Notes under the pieces: model-generated | The model's input: only the letters and a program-made list of their open reading frames with translations | Databases searched by the model: none | Told to the model about the DNA's origin: nothing | Position numbers and translations under genes: made by a program | Source: an uncultured Alphaproteobacteria bacterium | GTDB taxonomy: Bacteria > Pseudomonadota > Alphaproteobacteria > Caulobacterales > Hyphomonadaceae | Length of the DNA stretch: 64,000 bases | Assembly (NCBI GenBank): GCA_903831255.1 | Contig: CAIKWZ010000033.1 | Location: 1 to 64,000, forward strand | Direction of reading: 5' to 3' | Shown here: piece by piece, positions 16,163-24,861 of the stretch | Layout: the number at the start of each line of letters is the position of its first letter | How positions within the stretch are numbered: the first letter of the stretch is position 1

Positions 16163-17302
16163 TTGGCTGAGGAAGATGACGATGACATGGCTGCGGCCTG
16201 GGAAGCGAGCGTCGCCTCGGAGGCGGGCTCTCAGGACGATGACCTTGCGGCTTCATGGGAAGCAGAAACTGCGGACGATGCCGGCGGTTCAGGTATTCCT
16301 GGGATCGGCGCTCAGACATCTGAGCGCATCCTTAACCAGGACGAAATCGACAACCTCCTCGGTTTCACGATGGAGGAGGAGACCAACGTCAAGCGCAACG
16401 GCGTTCGTGCGCTCATCAACTCGTCTCTTGTCTCCTACGAGCGACTACCGATGCTCGAGGTGGTGTTCGATCGCCTTGTCCGTCTGATGACCACCAGCCT
16501 CAGAAATTTCACCTCCGATAACGTTGAGGTGAACCTGGATTCCATGCAGTCCATGCGATTCGGGGATTATCTCAACTCGATTTCGCTCCCGGCGATTCTC
16601 TCGGTCTTCAGGGCCAAGCAGCTGGACAATTTCGGCCTGCTGACGGTCGATTCAAATCTGATCTATTCGATTGTCGACGTTCTACTTGGCGGCCGCCGCG
16701 GGACGCTTGCGATGCGAGTTGAGGGGCGACCTTACACAACGATCGAACGTGTGCTTGTGACGCGCCTGGTAGAAGTCATTCTCGCCGATGCGAAGAAGGC
16801 GTTTGATCCATTGACCGAGGTCGATTTCGAGCTCGACCGTATCGAAACCAATCCCCGATTTGCAGCGATCGCGCAGCCGGCAAACGCTGGCATACTGGTT
16901 AAGCTGCGGATCGAGATGGAAGATCGCGGAGGCCGCCTCGAACTCATGCTTCCGTATGCGACCCTTGAGCCGATACGAAAGCTTCTTCTTCAGAACTTCA
17001 TGGGGGAGAAGTTTGGTCGTGACAACATCTGGGAGGGCCACCTTGCAACCGAGTTGTGGTCGGCGCCTGCGACATTGAAGGTCGTCCTCGCCGAATTCCA
17101 GGAGTCATTGGGCCGAATGAAAAATCTTCAGGTCGGGGATACTCTGATCATGAACGCCACGCCTGAAGCAAAGGCGCAGCTGATGTGCGGCGACATTCAC
17201 CTCACTCATGGTCAGGTCGGGCGTATCGGTCATAATGTGGCGATGCGGGTCGAAGCTCCAATTACAAACTCAGCCAAGCGACGTGTTCTGGAGTCGAGAT
17301 GA
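16163..17302 (+). CDS. fliM: Flagellar motor switch protein FliM
   Basis: FliM is the switch subunit of the C-ring that binds phosphorylated CheY. It is 379 residues from a TTG start. The middle domain is clear (LNQDEIDNLLGF at about 58, then MQSMRFGDYLNSISLPAILS), as is the C-terminal SpoA domain (about 290-370, GDTLIMNATPEAKAQLMCGD). The first 40 residues are unusual: DDDMAAAWEASV is followed by DDDLAASWEAET, two copies of one acidic motif, possibly two CheY-contact sites. The next gene overlaps its stop by 4 bp. Confidence 0.97.
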   Translation: MAEEDDDDMAAAWEASVASEAGSQDDDLAASWEAETADDAGGSGIPGIGAQTSERILNQDEIDNLLGFTMEEETNVKRNGVRALINSSLVSYERLPMLEVVFDRLVRLMTTSLRNFTSDNVEVNLDSMQSMRFGDYLNSISLPAILSVFRAKQLDNFGLLTVDSNLIYSIVDVLLGGRRGTLAMRVEGRPYTTIERVLVTRLVEVILADAKKAFDPLTEVDFELDRIETNPRFAAIAQPANAGILVKLRIEMEDRGGRLELMLPYATLEPIRKLLLQNFMGEKFGRDNIWEGHLATELWSAPATLKVVLAEFQESLGRMKNLQVGDTLIMNATPEAKAQLMCGDIHLTHGQVGRIGHNVAMRVEAPITNSAKRRVLESR

Positions 17303-17604
17303 ACATCTTTTCCCTCACGATCGAAATCATTCTGATCAGCCTGCTTCTGATCGCGATCATCTATTGCTGGCGTCTTGATCAGAGACTCAAGACGTTGAGG
17401 TCGGGAAAGGACGGGATGCTCGCCGCCGCCCGGGAACTTCAGATATCGGTCGCTGATGCGCAGAGGGCCGTTGAGATGCTGAGACGGTCAGCAGAAGCAT
17501 CCGGGCGGGATCTGCAGACGAAAATTGATGAGGCGCGCGCTGTCGCCGCCGTTGTTCCGCGAGAGGGACCCGATGCGTCTCTCCGCCGACGCAATGTTTA
17601 CTAG
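17299..17604 (+). CDS. DUF6468-type small membrane protein in fliL operon
   Basis: A 101-residue protein with one N-terminal membrane segment (about 4-27, FSLTIEIILISLLLIAIIYC). A short coiled region with the motif WRLDQRLKTLRSGKDGM follows. Proteins of this type (DUF6468) lie between fliM and a motE-like gene in many alphaproteobacteria, as I recall; their job is not known. It overlaps fliM by 4 bp (ATGA) and precedes the motE-like gene by 9 bp, so it is part of the motor operon. Confidence 0.8.
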   Translation: MNIFSLTIEIILISLLLIAIIYCWRLDQRLKTLRSGKDGMLAAARELQISVADAQRAVEMLRRSAEASGRDLQTKIDEARAVAAVVPREGPDASLRRRNVY

Positions 17605-17613
17605 GAGATCTGC

Positions 17614-18309
17614 ATGAGTGCGACCGTCCGCGTTCTTCCCGCTCTTATCGCCGTCTCGATTGGCGCCCTGGCGTTCAAGGGGGTCGATGTCGCTCAGGCT
17701 TTCGCCGAGGCCAACGAGGCCGCAGATCAGGCGACATCCGCTAAGCCTGAGACCCAGCTGACTTCCGGTATTGCAGACGCGGCATTCCAGAAGGCGGGGG
17801 CTCCGCCGGAGGCAGGAGGTGAGGACGCAGCGAAATGTATTCCAGCCATCGATTACGCCTCTGAAACGGGCATTTCCGAACAGGAGGTCCTTGTCCTGCG
17901 GAGCCTGTCCGACCGGCGTCAGGCCCTCGACGAGAGAGAGGCGGGTCTCGAGACCCGCGAGCAGATGGCGGCTGCGGCGGAGGTGCGGCTGGATGATCAG
18001 ATCTCCAAACTCAAGTCGCTTGAGGGAGACGTTCAGAAGCTTCTGGCCGCTATGGAGGCGAAGCGTGACGAGCGAATGGTTGCTCTGGTTAAGACCTATG
18101 AGGCGATGAAGGCGAAGGACGCCGCGCGGATCTTCGATGGAATGGATGACAAAGTTCTCCTTGAGCTGGCGAAATCCATGAAGCCGGCGAATCTTGCTGC
18201 GGTTCTGGCGGCTATGGATTCCAAGCGTGCTGAAAGCCTGACCCGCATGCTGGCTTCCCTCGCACAGCCCCCCCAAAGCCTGGATGAGCTTCAGAAATCA
18301 GAAGGATGA
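17614..18309 (+). CDS. MotE-like periplasmic flagellar protein (MgtE N-domain type)
   Basis: A 231-residue protein with an N-terminal signal or anchor (about 5-25) and a long coiled coil (about 105-165). The C-terminal MgtE_N-like helical domain includes YEAMKAKDAARIFDGMDD and LAKSMKPANLAAVLAAMD. MotE in Sinorhizobium is a periplasmic chaperone for the motility protein MotC. Here it sits after fliM and DUF6468, and its stop overlaps the start of the 1141-residue TPR protein by 4 bp. That protein may be its client; this is inference. Confidence 0.8.
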   Translation: MSATVRVLPALIAVSIGALAFKGVDVAQAFAEANEAADQATSAKPETQLTSGIADAAFQKAGAPPEAGGEDAAKCIPAIDYASETGISEQEVLVLRSLSDRRQALDEREAGLETREQMAAAAEVRLDDQISKLKSLEGDVQKLLAAMEAKRDERMVALVKTYEAMKAKDAARIFDGMDDKVLLELAKSMKPANLAAVLAAMDSKRAESLTRMLASLAQPPQSLDELQKSEG

Positions 18310-21300
18310 CGTTTCGCCCTCTCCATCTGAAGGCGGCTGTGGGGCTGACGCTTGCGAGCGTCTCGGTCCTCGGCGGCTCATTGCCGGCTTGGGCGCAAAG
18401 AGCCGTGACGATCTCCGTTCAGGATCAAGCCACTCACGCGAGGCTGACGGCGAAGTGGGCCGACGGGGATCTTAAGGCCCCTCGAGTTTCTGCGTCCGTC
18501 TCCTCGCAGGTTCTGCTGCTTCGATTTGATCAGAAAGTGAAGCTCGACGCCGAGGCTCTCAAGAAGGATCTTGGAGGCTGGGCGGCTCTGGTCCGTCTCG
18601 ATCCTGACGGGATGACGGCTCGGATCGGCCTGACCAGAACGCCTCGTCTACACATCTCCACATCGATGGATCTTACAGCGATCGATCTTGTTCGTGCCGG
18701 GGTCAGTGAAGATCCGCCGGATGTCGTCTCTCCCCTCGTTATCAAGAAGGCCGAGGTCGCTGCGGCTCCGCCCCCCCCGCCGCCGCCTGCGGCTATCGTG
18801 CCTGTAGAGGTCAGGGGAAGCCACTATGGTGACAACTCGAGGGTCGCCTTCTACTGGGCGGAAAAGGTCGCCTACAAGGTAGCCGAGCAGGGACCGGACT
18901 TCATCACCCTGCAGTTCGCCAAGCGAGCCAAGCCTGACGTCGCCTATATGCGCATTTCTCCTCCAGCCAATGTGGGCGCCTTCGAGACCGAGAATACCGA
19001 TAAGGGTTATCGGGTCACCCTGCGGTCAAAGGATAAGCTTCCTATTCGGCACTATGTCGAAGAAGGCATCCCCATAGTCGACATCGGGGTTCTTAAGGCG
19101 GAAGCCGCTGATCCGAATGAGGCGCCGCTGTCGCCTCCGCCTCCGCGTGCGCAGGGACGTCCGATTCTTCTTACTCCCCCAAAACAGGTGATCGGCGAGG
19201 GGGGGGCTCCGCCGCCGCCGCCCCCGCCCCCGACTGCGGCTCCGCAGGTGGCTGTTATTGGCGGTGAGGCTCGGGTGACCGCTCTTGGGCCGAGGTGGCG
19301 TGATCCGGCGCCTCGTGGAGCGTCCATCCAGGTCGATGTCGGCGTTGTCGGCGATGGAGTGGAGTTCACCACGTCCTTTCCAAGTCCGGCGGCTGCGGCT
19401 GTTTTTTCGCGAGGAAGCGCCGTCTGGGTCGTTTTTGCTTCCAATGCCGCACTGAAGATGGACCAGGCTGATCTGCCCCGCGGCTTCAGAGCGCGGGTAA
19501 TCCGTGGTCAGAACGCGACGATGATGCGTATCGAGCCGCCCAAGGGTCTTAAGGTATCGGCGGAGGCTGAAGGCTCGACCTGGACGGTCCGGTTCGCTGC
19601 TGTCCCGCTCAAGCCAAGCCGCTTTCTGAAGTCTGAGCGCAAGCCGTCTGATGACGGGCGTATGCGCATTGAGACCATGCTCGTGGGCGCCACGGGTCTG
19701 ATCTGGTTCGACGATCCCGTTATCGGCGATCAGCTGGCGGTTGCCGTATCGTATGGGCCGTCCTCTGCATCTCCTACGGCAAGAGACTTTGTGGAGGCCT
19801 CTTTTCCCGCCACCGCTCACGGTGTCGCGATTGCTCCGAAGTCGGATCAGGTGCTCGCCCTGATCGAGGGCGAACGCGTGGTGGTCGCGCTGGGCCGAGC
19901 TGTGGAACAGTTGGCAAGCGATCCCAAGTCATCTGCCGGATCGCCTCCGCCCCCGCCGCCACCGCCCCCACCCAGCACCCGATCTGCGTGTATTGATTTC
20001 GCCAAGTGGGGCGGTAAGTCCGGTGAGGCGTGGCTTAAAGAGCGACAGACGCTCGAATCCTACGCCTCCAAGCTCGAGCCGACAAAGCCGCAGACCGCCA
20101 CAGCGATCATCGCCCTCGCGCGTTTCTATCTTGGTCACGAATTGGCCTTTGAGGCCCTCGGACTTCTGCGCGCCGCCTCGATCTCTCAGCCGGCTCTTGA
20201 GCTTGACCCAAAGTTTCTTGGTCTCAGGGCTGCAGCCAATGTCATGGCTGGACGAATGGCCGCTGCGGAGGCGGATCTTTCGCGAGAGCTGCTGAAGGGC
20301 GATCGGTCTGCTGCCCTCTGGCGCGCCATGGTCGCCGTTAATCGCCGGGAATGGCCTCGTGCAGTGCAGTTCTTCGGAGAGGCCGAAGGCGAGATTGAAA
20401 AGTATCCTCCACAATGGGCCGCGCGGTTTGAAGTGGCGTCGGCGGAAGCCCTGTTCAACACGAACGATTATGATGCAGCCCGGCGTCTTGCCCAGCATGT
20501 GGTGGATACGGGCCCTCGGCTCGAGGCGGACCGAGCGAGGCTTGTGCTGGCAAATCTTGCCGCTGTCATCGATGGCCCGGATGTAGGTTATGGAAAGTTC
20601 GCCCAGCTCACTCGGTCTGCTCTCGAGCCGGTCGCGGTGAAGGCTGAGCTGCGTCGCATCGAGACAGGATCGGCTGCGGGAAAGATCGCGGTCAAGGATG
20701 CTGTCGATGGTCTTGACGCTCTGCGGTATCGCTGGCGCGGCGACACGCTTGAGCTCGAAACTGTGGCCGTTCTGTCTGACCAGCACATGAAGGCCGGGCG
20801 CTTCCGTGAGGCGCTCGTCGTTCTCCAGTCGGCAGCGCTGCGTGATCCTGCCGCTGTCGGCGCCCGCGAGGTGCGAGTGCGGCTCAGCGATTACTTCCGT
20901 CGTCTTTACCTTGATGGCGAAGTTGATCGTCTGGACCCTATTCAGGCGCTGGCTCTTTACTATGAGTTCGCTGACCTTACGCCCATCGGGTCAGATGGCG
21001 ATCTGATGGTGAGAAAACTGGCTCAGCGTCTGGTTGCATTCGATCTGCTCGAGCCGGCGGCGAGTCTGCTCCAGCATCAGGTTGATAATCGGATGCGCGG
21101 CATGGGTCGCTCGTCGATTGCTGTCGACCTTGCGACAATCTACCTGCTCAACAAACAGCCGGATCTGGCCTTGTCGGCGATTGACAGAACCCGACAGCCC
21201 GGCATGCCGAGGGAGCTCATGCTTGAGCGGCGCCTCCTTGAGGCGGCGGCCTATAGAGACATGGGCCGATTTGATAACGTGATCGAGCTTGTCGAACCGC

Positions 21301-21731
21301 TCGAGACGCCTGAGGCGCGATCGTTCCTGGCCGACGCCTATTGGCGTGATCGGAAGTGGTCCGATGCTGCTCGAACCTATATGGCGATGCTTCCCCCACC
21401 GAATGAGGCTGTTAAACCCGCTCACGCTGACATCGCCATGCGTGCGGCAATCTCCGGCCGGCTGGCGCGGGACATGACCCTTCTGGCGGATCTCCGGACG
21501 CGTTACGGCGCTTTGTTTCAGGGCAATCCCAATCAAGCGAGCTTCGAACTGATGACGTCCCAGGCCGAAGTTGGAGGCGCCGGTTTGTCAGAGGCGGCGC
21601 GCCGAATGGCCGACGCTCCCCGTGTCGATGCATTCTCTGCGGCCATGAAGGCGCGCCTGCAGGGCCGCTCCTCCGCCCCCGCTTCAGGAGCTGCCGCACC
21701 CAAGACCTCCGGAGCGCCTGCGTCCGGGTAA
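18306..21731 (+). CDS. Large periplasmic TPR protein with three polyproline runs
   Basis: A 1141-residue protein with a cleavable signal peptide (about 1-30, ending AWAQ). The N-terminal half has beta-rich repeats of about 140 residues with AMIN-like character (VLLLRFDQKVKLD, VTLRSKDKLPIRHYV). These are parted by proline runs near residues 156-163, 300-309 and 546-556. The C-terminal half (about 570-1110) is helical with TPR-like repeats (ALARFYLGHELAFEALGLLR, LYYEFADLT, ALVVLQSAAL). It overlaps the motE-like stop by 4 bp and is the last gene of the fliL operon. Similar proteins occur at this place in other alphaproteobacteria, as I recall, but no function is known to me. A motor or stator scaffold across the periplasm is a reasonable guess. 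Confidence 0.8.
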   Translation: MTFRPLHLKAAVGLTLASVSVLGGSLPAWAQRAVTISVQDQATHARLTAKWADGDLKAPRVSASVSSQVLLLRFDQKVKLDAEALKKDLGGWAALVRLDPDGMTARIGLTRTPRLHISTSMDLTAIDLVRAGVSEDPPDVVSPLVIKKAEVAAAPPPPPPPAAIVPVEVRGSHYGDNSRVAFYWAEKVAYKVAEQGPDFITLQFAKRAKPDVAYMRISPPANVGAFETENTDKGYRVTLRSKDKLPIRHYVEEGIPIVDIGVLKAEAADPNEAPLSPPPPRAQGRPILLTPPKQVIGEGGAPPPPPPPPTAAPQVAVIGGEARVTALGPRWRDPAPRGASIQVDVGVVGDGVEFTTSFPSPAAAAVFSRGSAVWVVFASNAALKMDQADLPRGFRARVIRGQNATMMRIEPPKGLKVSAEAEGSTWTVRFAAVPLKPSRFLKSERKPSDDGRMRIETMLVGATGLIWFDDPVIGDQLAVAVSYGPSSASPTARDFVEASFPATAHGVAIAPKSDQVLALIEGERVVVALGRAVEQLASDPKSSAGSPPPPPPPPPPSTRSACIDFAKWGGKSGEAWLKERQTLESYASKLEPTKPQTATAIIALARFYLGHELAFEALGLLRAASISQPALELDPKFLGLRAAANVMAGRMAAAEADLSRELLKGDRSAALWRAMVAVNRREWPRAVQFFGEAEGEIEKYPPQWAARFEVASAEALFNTNDYDAARRLAQHVVDTGPRLEADRARLVLANLAAVIDGPDVGYGKFAQLTRSALEPVAVKAELRRIETGSAAGKIAVKDAVDGLDALRYRWRGDTLELETVAVLSDQHMKAGRFREALVVLQSAALRDPAAVGAREVRVRLSDYFRRLYLDGEVDRLDPIQALALYYEFADLTPIGSDGDLMVRKLAQRLVAFDLLEPAASLLQHQVDNRMRGMGRSSIAVDLATIYLLNKQPDLALSAIDRTRQPGMPRELMLERRLLEAAAYRDMGRFDNVIELVEPLETPEARSFLADAYWRDRKWSDAARTYMAMLPPPNEAVKPAHADIAMRAAISGRLARDMTLLADLRTRYGALFQGNPNQASFELMTSQAEVGGAGLSEAARRMADAPRVDAFSAAMKARLQGRSSAPASGAAAPKTSGAPASG

Positions 21732-22177
21732 GGCGTTTGAGGACAGGTGGCGCCGATACGTTGCATCACTCCGGCAGGGGAGGTGGACAATTGGCGCCCA
21801 GTTCTGATTCGAAAGTGAGATGGGTGATTTGACGTTCGACACTTTTGTCGAGTTCGTCTGTTTGATCCGGACCGCCAAGCGGGCGCCGACTGGAGAGGGG
21901 GGGGGGATCCTGGTCTGCGAAGCCCTGTCTGATCAATCGTGATCGGAGATCGTTGCCGTTCCCGCTCTGAGACCTTCGGCTCTTTGGGCGCTTGAGGCGG
22001 CAAACAAGTCTGATGGCCTGGCTTTAAGACAAGACTGATCCTACGCCTTTTCAAGGCTGAATCGTCGGCTCCTATAAAGGAATTGGCGATCCCTAATAAA
22101 GCACGGGAGCTATGGCGAGGTGGGGACGTATGGACACCCCGTCTGACGGGTTTAGACGCGTCCCGAAATGCGATCGT
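21732..22177. other. 446-bp gap between the TPR gene and ttcA
   Basis: This gap separates two convergent genes. I find no supported gene: one 40-codon reading frame starts at the ATG near 21819 with a weak ribosome site but matches nothing I know. A structured stretch near 22123-22164 is listed separately. The rest shows no repeat, tRNA or clear promoter. Confidence 0.6.
22123..22164. terminator. Nested hairpins after ttcA
   Basis: GGGACG at 22123-22128 pairs with CGTCCC at 22159-22164, and inside it CCCG pairs with CGGG around TCTGA. It lies 14 bp beyond the ttcA stop on the minus strand. There is no T-run, so it may stop transcription weakly or stabilise the 3' end. Confidence 0.35.
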
Positions 22178-23092
22178 TTAAACGCCATCGTCACGCTCTC
22201 CCGGATTGCCGAGCTGCAAGCCGGCGAAATCGAAAACCGAGGGGTCTGTGAGGTGCGATAGCCTGACATTTCCCAAAGCTCTCGCCATCACCTGTCGCTT
22301 TCCTGGGTTTTTCCGCTCCCAGTCGTTCAGCATCGATTTGATCGCCATTCTCTGAAGTCCATCCTGGGAGCCGCAAAGATTGCAGGGAATGATCGGAAAC
22401 TGCATAGCAGCTGCGAATCTGGCGATGTCGGCCTCAGCGCACTGAATAAGCGGTCTCAGCACAAAGACGTCTCCAACGTCATTGACGAGCTTGGGAGGCA
22501 TGGCGGCAAGGCGCCCACCGTGCAGGAGGTTCAACATGAAGGTTTCTACGGAATCGTCGCGATGATGCCCGAGGACAATTGCGTCGCATCCTTCCTCTCT
22601 CGCGACCCGGTAGAGAATGCCTCGCCTCAACCGTGAGCAGAGTGAACAATAGGTGCTGGTCGCGGGCAGCTTTTCTGTGACGATTGAATATGTGTCTTCG
22701 GTGATGATGCGAAAATCGACCCCGAGGGTCTTCAGGTAATCGGGCAGAACATGTTTGGGAAAGCCTGGCTGCCCCTGATCGAGATTGCAGGCCAGAAGAT
22801 CGACAGGAAGCGCGCCCTGCCACTGGAGATCCAGAAGCAGGGCAAGGAGCGTGTAGCTGTCCTTTCCTCCTGACAGGCAGACCAGCCAGCGTGGTCGAGA
22901 TCCGTCCTGTCTCGGAGTGCACATTCCATAGACTCGGATGGCTTCCTGAACCTGTCTGACGAGCCGCTTTCGCAGTTTCCCGAATGTCACGCCTCCAGGC
23001 GCCACGGAGAAGACGGGATGCAGGCGTGGCGCCTCCCAAACGACCCCGGGGTCGTCAGCTTCGTCGTCAGAATCGATAAGGTCGTCCGCCAT
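22178..23092 (-). CDS. ttcA: tRNA 2-thiocytidine synthetase TtcA
   Basis: TtcA makes 2-thiocytidine at position 32 of some tRNAs using ATP and an iron-sulfur cluster. The 304-residue protein has the PP-loop SGGKDS at 74-79, the CxxC pair CSLC at 149-152, and a second CNLC near 240. It has an acidic 22-residue N-terminal tail before the conserved start. It stands alone between the TPR gene and the fliOP operon on the minus strand. Confidence 0.96.
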   Translation of the reverse strand: MADDLIDSDDEADDPGVVWEAPRLHPVFSVAPGGVTFGKLRKRLVRQVQEAIRVYGMCTPRQDGSRPRWLVCLSGGKDSYTLLALLLDLQWQGALPVDLLACNLDQGQPGFPKHVLPDYLKTLGVDFRIITEDTYSIVTEKLPATSTYCSLCSRLRRGILYRVAREEGCDAIVLGHHRDDSVETFMLNLLHGGRLAAMPPKLVNDVGDVFVLRPLIQCAEADIARFAAAMQFPIIPCNLCGSQDGLQRMAIKSMLNDWERKNPGKRQVMARALGNVRLSHLTDPSVFDFAGLQLGNPGERDDGV

Positions 23093-23188
23093 AAGCCGCT
23101 CACATCCAAAGACTGAGGAGTCTTTTAGCCGGGTTTTCGGCCTGGAGAAGACGTCAGCTTAGGCGCTCCCCCTTGATCATCGAAGACG

Positions 23189-23938
23189 TCAGACAGGCGG
23201 TCCGACGATGAAGCTTTCCACCAGGGACCCCGCGAGAAGGCGCCATCCGTCGATCAGAACAAAGAAGATCAACTTGAATGGAAGGGAAATTGTCACAGGC
23301 GGAAGCATCATCATACCCATGGCCATGAGTATGGAGGCGACCACAAGGTCAATCACCAGAAACGGCAGAAATACCATGAAGCCGATCTCGAAGGCCCGCT
23401 TGAGCTCTGAAATCATGAAGGCAGGGGCGAGGACTTCGAAAGGCGCCGCCTGCGGACTTTCTAGGTTTTCTATCTTCGCCATTCGGGCAAACAGGGCGAC
23501 GTCCTCACCCTCAGCGTGCTGAGCCATGAACGCCTTCACCGGCCCAAGGGTCCGGGGGATTGCTTCCTCCAGAGTGATCGCTTCCGTCATGAAGGGCTCG
23601 ATCCCAGCCTCGTAAGCCTGGGTGAACGTCGGCGCCATGATGAACGCCGTCAGAAATAGCGACAGGGAAATGATGACGGAGTTTGGAGGGGCGTTCTGGA
23701 GACCGATGGCGGTTCTGAGCAGGGAGAGGACGATAACGATCCGGACGAAGGATGTCGTCATCATCAGTATCGAAGGCGCCAGGGAAAGGACTGTTATAGC
23801 GGCGACAAGCTGTACGATCCCGCCCGTCATGCCCTGGCCGGTGCCAAGGTCGATCGATACTGTCTGAGGAAGTGCGGCTGGAGCGGTTACGCCCACCAGA
23901 AAGCACAGCGCTCCAAGGCGCACCCAGGCACTCGTCAT
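23189..23938 (-). CDS. fliP: Flagellar export protein FliP
   Basis: FliP forms the core of the flagellar type III export gate with FliQ and FliR. I chose the ATG at 23938, giving 249 residues; it overlaps the fliO stop by 4 bp (ATGA) and starts with a signal peptide (residues 1-24). Family features include LAPSILMMTTSFVRIVIVLSLLRTA, the acidic periplasmic loop with FMTEAITLEEAI, and MMLPPVTISLPFKLIFFVLIDGW at the end. Four membrane segments are visible. Confidence 0.97.
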   Translation of the reverse strand: MTSAWVRLGALCFLVGVTAPAALPQTVSIDLGTGQGMTGGIVQLVAAITVLSLAPSILMMTTSFVRIVIVLSLLRTAIGLQNAPPNSVIISLSLFLTAFIMAPTFTQAYEAGIEPFMTEAITLEEAIPRTLGPVKAFMAQHAEGEDVALFARMAKIENLESPQAAPFEVLAPAFMISELKRAFEIGFMVFLPFLVIDLVVASILMAMGMMMLPPVTISLPFKLIFFVLIDGWRLLAGSLVESFIVGPPV

Positions 23939-24249
23939 GGTTCCTCGCCCTGGCTCGTCGCGGCTGGGGATGACGGCCTGACAGGGGCCGGTGAGGTGCG
24001 TTCCGCAATTCTGCAATCACCGCCTGGTCCAAGGCAAAGCAGGTGCTCACGGCCGTCCCATTGGACGACCGCTAGGCGTCTTCGCGCGTCGAGGGACTTC
24101 CATTCCACCACCCGAAGATCCGAGGGCGGGGCCCCTGGCGTTCGTCCCAAACCGCCTCCGAAACGCCGCAGCAGCCAGCTCAGTCCCAGAATAAGTCCCA
24201 GGACCAGGATCAAGGCGCTTAGAGCGCGAAGGGCGGAGAAGGCATCCAT
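23935..24249 (-). CDS. fliO: Flagellar export protein FliO
   Basis: FliO is a small membrane protein that helps FliP complex assembly. The 104-residue protein has one N-terminal membrane segment (about 6-27, ALRALSALILVLGLILGLSW), a basic turn LLRRFG, and a cytoplasmic beta domain with VVEWKSLDARRRLAVVQWDG, typical of the family. It overlaps fliP by 4 bp and is divergent from flgB across 157 bp with regulatory sites. Confidence 0.9.
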   Translation of the reverse strand: MDAFSALRALSALILVLGLILGLSWLLRRFGGGLGRTPGAPPSDLRVVEWKSLDARRRLAVVQWDGREHLLCLGPGGDCRIAERTSPAPVRPSSPAATSQGEEP

Positions 24250-24273
24250 GGACCGGGTCAGCTATCCGATATC

Positions 24274-24293
24274 TCCGGCCAGAGACGGCCGGA
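24274..24293. promoter_or_regulatory. Palindrome upstream of fliO
   Basis: TCCGGCC at 24274-24280 and GGCCGGA at 24287-24293 form a perfect 7-bp dyad with a 6-bp centre, 25 bp before the fliO start. It resembles but does not match the CGGCA-N5-TGCCG elements in this window. It may be an operator for fliO-fliP; TTAAC half-sites follow at 24301 and 24333. Confidence 0.35.
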
Positions 24294-24352
24294 CGTTGCG
24301 TTAACCCATCAGACACATCGGTAAACGAGAAGTTAACAAGGTGGCTTTCGCT

Positions 24353-24368
24353 TTAATCAAAACTTAAG
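24353..24368 (+). promoter_or_regulatory. CtrA-like box before flgB
   Basis: TTAATCAAAACTTAAG is TTAA-N7-TTAA with G in place of the final C of the CtrA consensus. It lies 38 bp before the flgB start and is followed after 9 bp by CGATTTTGCCGGG (24378-24390), the same 13-mer as in the fliL promoter. The spacing suits an early flagellar promoter overlapped by CtrA. Confidence 0.6.
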
Positions 24369-24406
24369 GAAACCGGTCGATTTTGCCGGGTTGAGAGGGG
24401 ATGATC

Positions 24407-24841
24407 ATGGCTGATCCGACCGACCTGACAGTTTTTTCCCTCATGAAGTCGCGCATGCAAATGCTGAGCGCGCGTCAGAAGGTCATTTCCGAAAACGTGG
24501 CGAATGTCTCCACGCCTGGTTACACACCCCGGGACGTAGACCAGGCGGAATTCGAGCGGACACTTCAACGCGTGGCGGGGAGATCGGAAGGCGGACCTGA
24601 GCGCGTTCGGATGACCGTGACGCATTCCGGTCATCTTGCCGGTCCAGCTTCCGGTTCGCCCTCTGGCGTCGCCCTCGTTAAACGCCCTGATTCTGAAACC
24701 ACTCTCGATGGAAACTCAGTGGTGGTTGAAGAACAGATGATGAAAATCGCCGAAACCCGAATGGAGTTCGAAACCATGGTGGGCCTGTACCAGAAGAGTC
24801 TGGGCCTGCTGAGATTGGCCGCGCGTTCTCCTACGCGCTGA
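24407..24841 (+). CDS. flgB: Proximal rod protein FlgB
   Basis: FlgB is the most proximal rod subunit. The ATG at 24407 is preferred because GAGAGGGG ends 6 bp before it; the in-frame ATG at 24401 would touch the ribosome site. The product has 144 residues with FSLMKSRMQMLSARQKVISENVANVSTPGY near the start (cut here by the 20-residue limit only in quoting SARQKVISENVANVSTPGY) and VEEQMMKIAETRMEFETMV near the end. flgC follows after 20 bp. Confidence 0.96.
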   Translation: MADPTDLTVFSLMKSRMQMLSARQKVISENVANVSTPGYTPRDVDQAEFERTLQRVAGRSEGGPERVRMTVTHSGHLAGPASGSPSGVALVKRPDSETTLDGNSVVVEEQMMKIAETRMEFETMVGLYQKSLGLLRLAARSPTR

Positions 24842-24861
24842 CGGCCTGAAGGGAGGGACAG

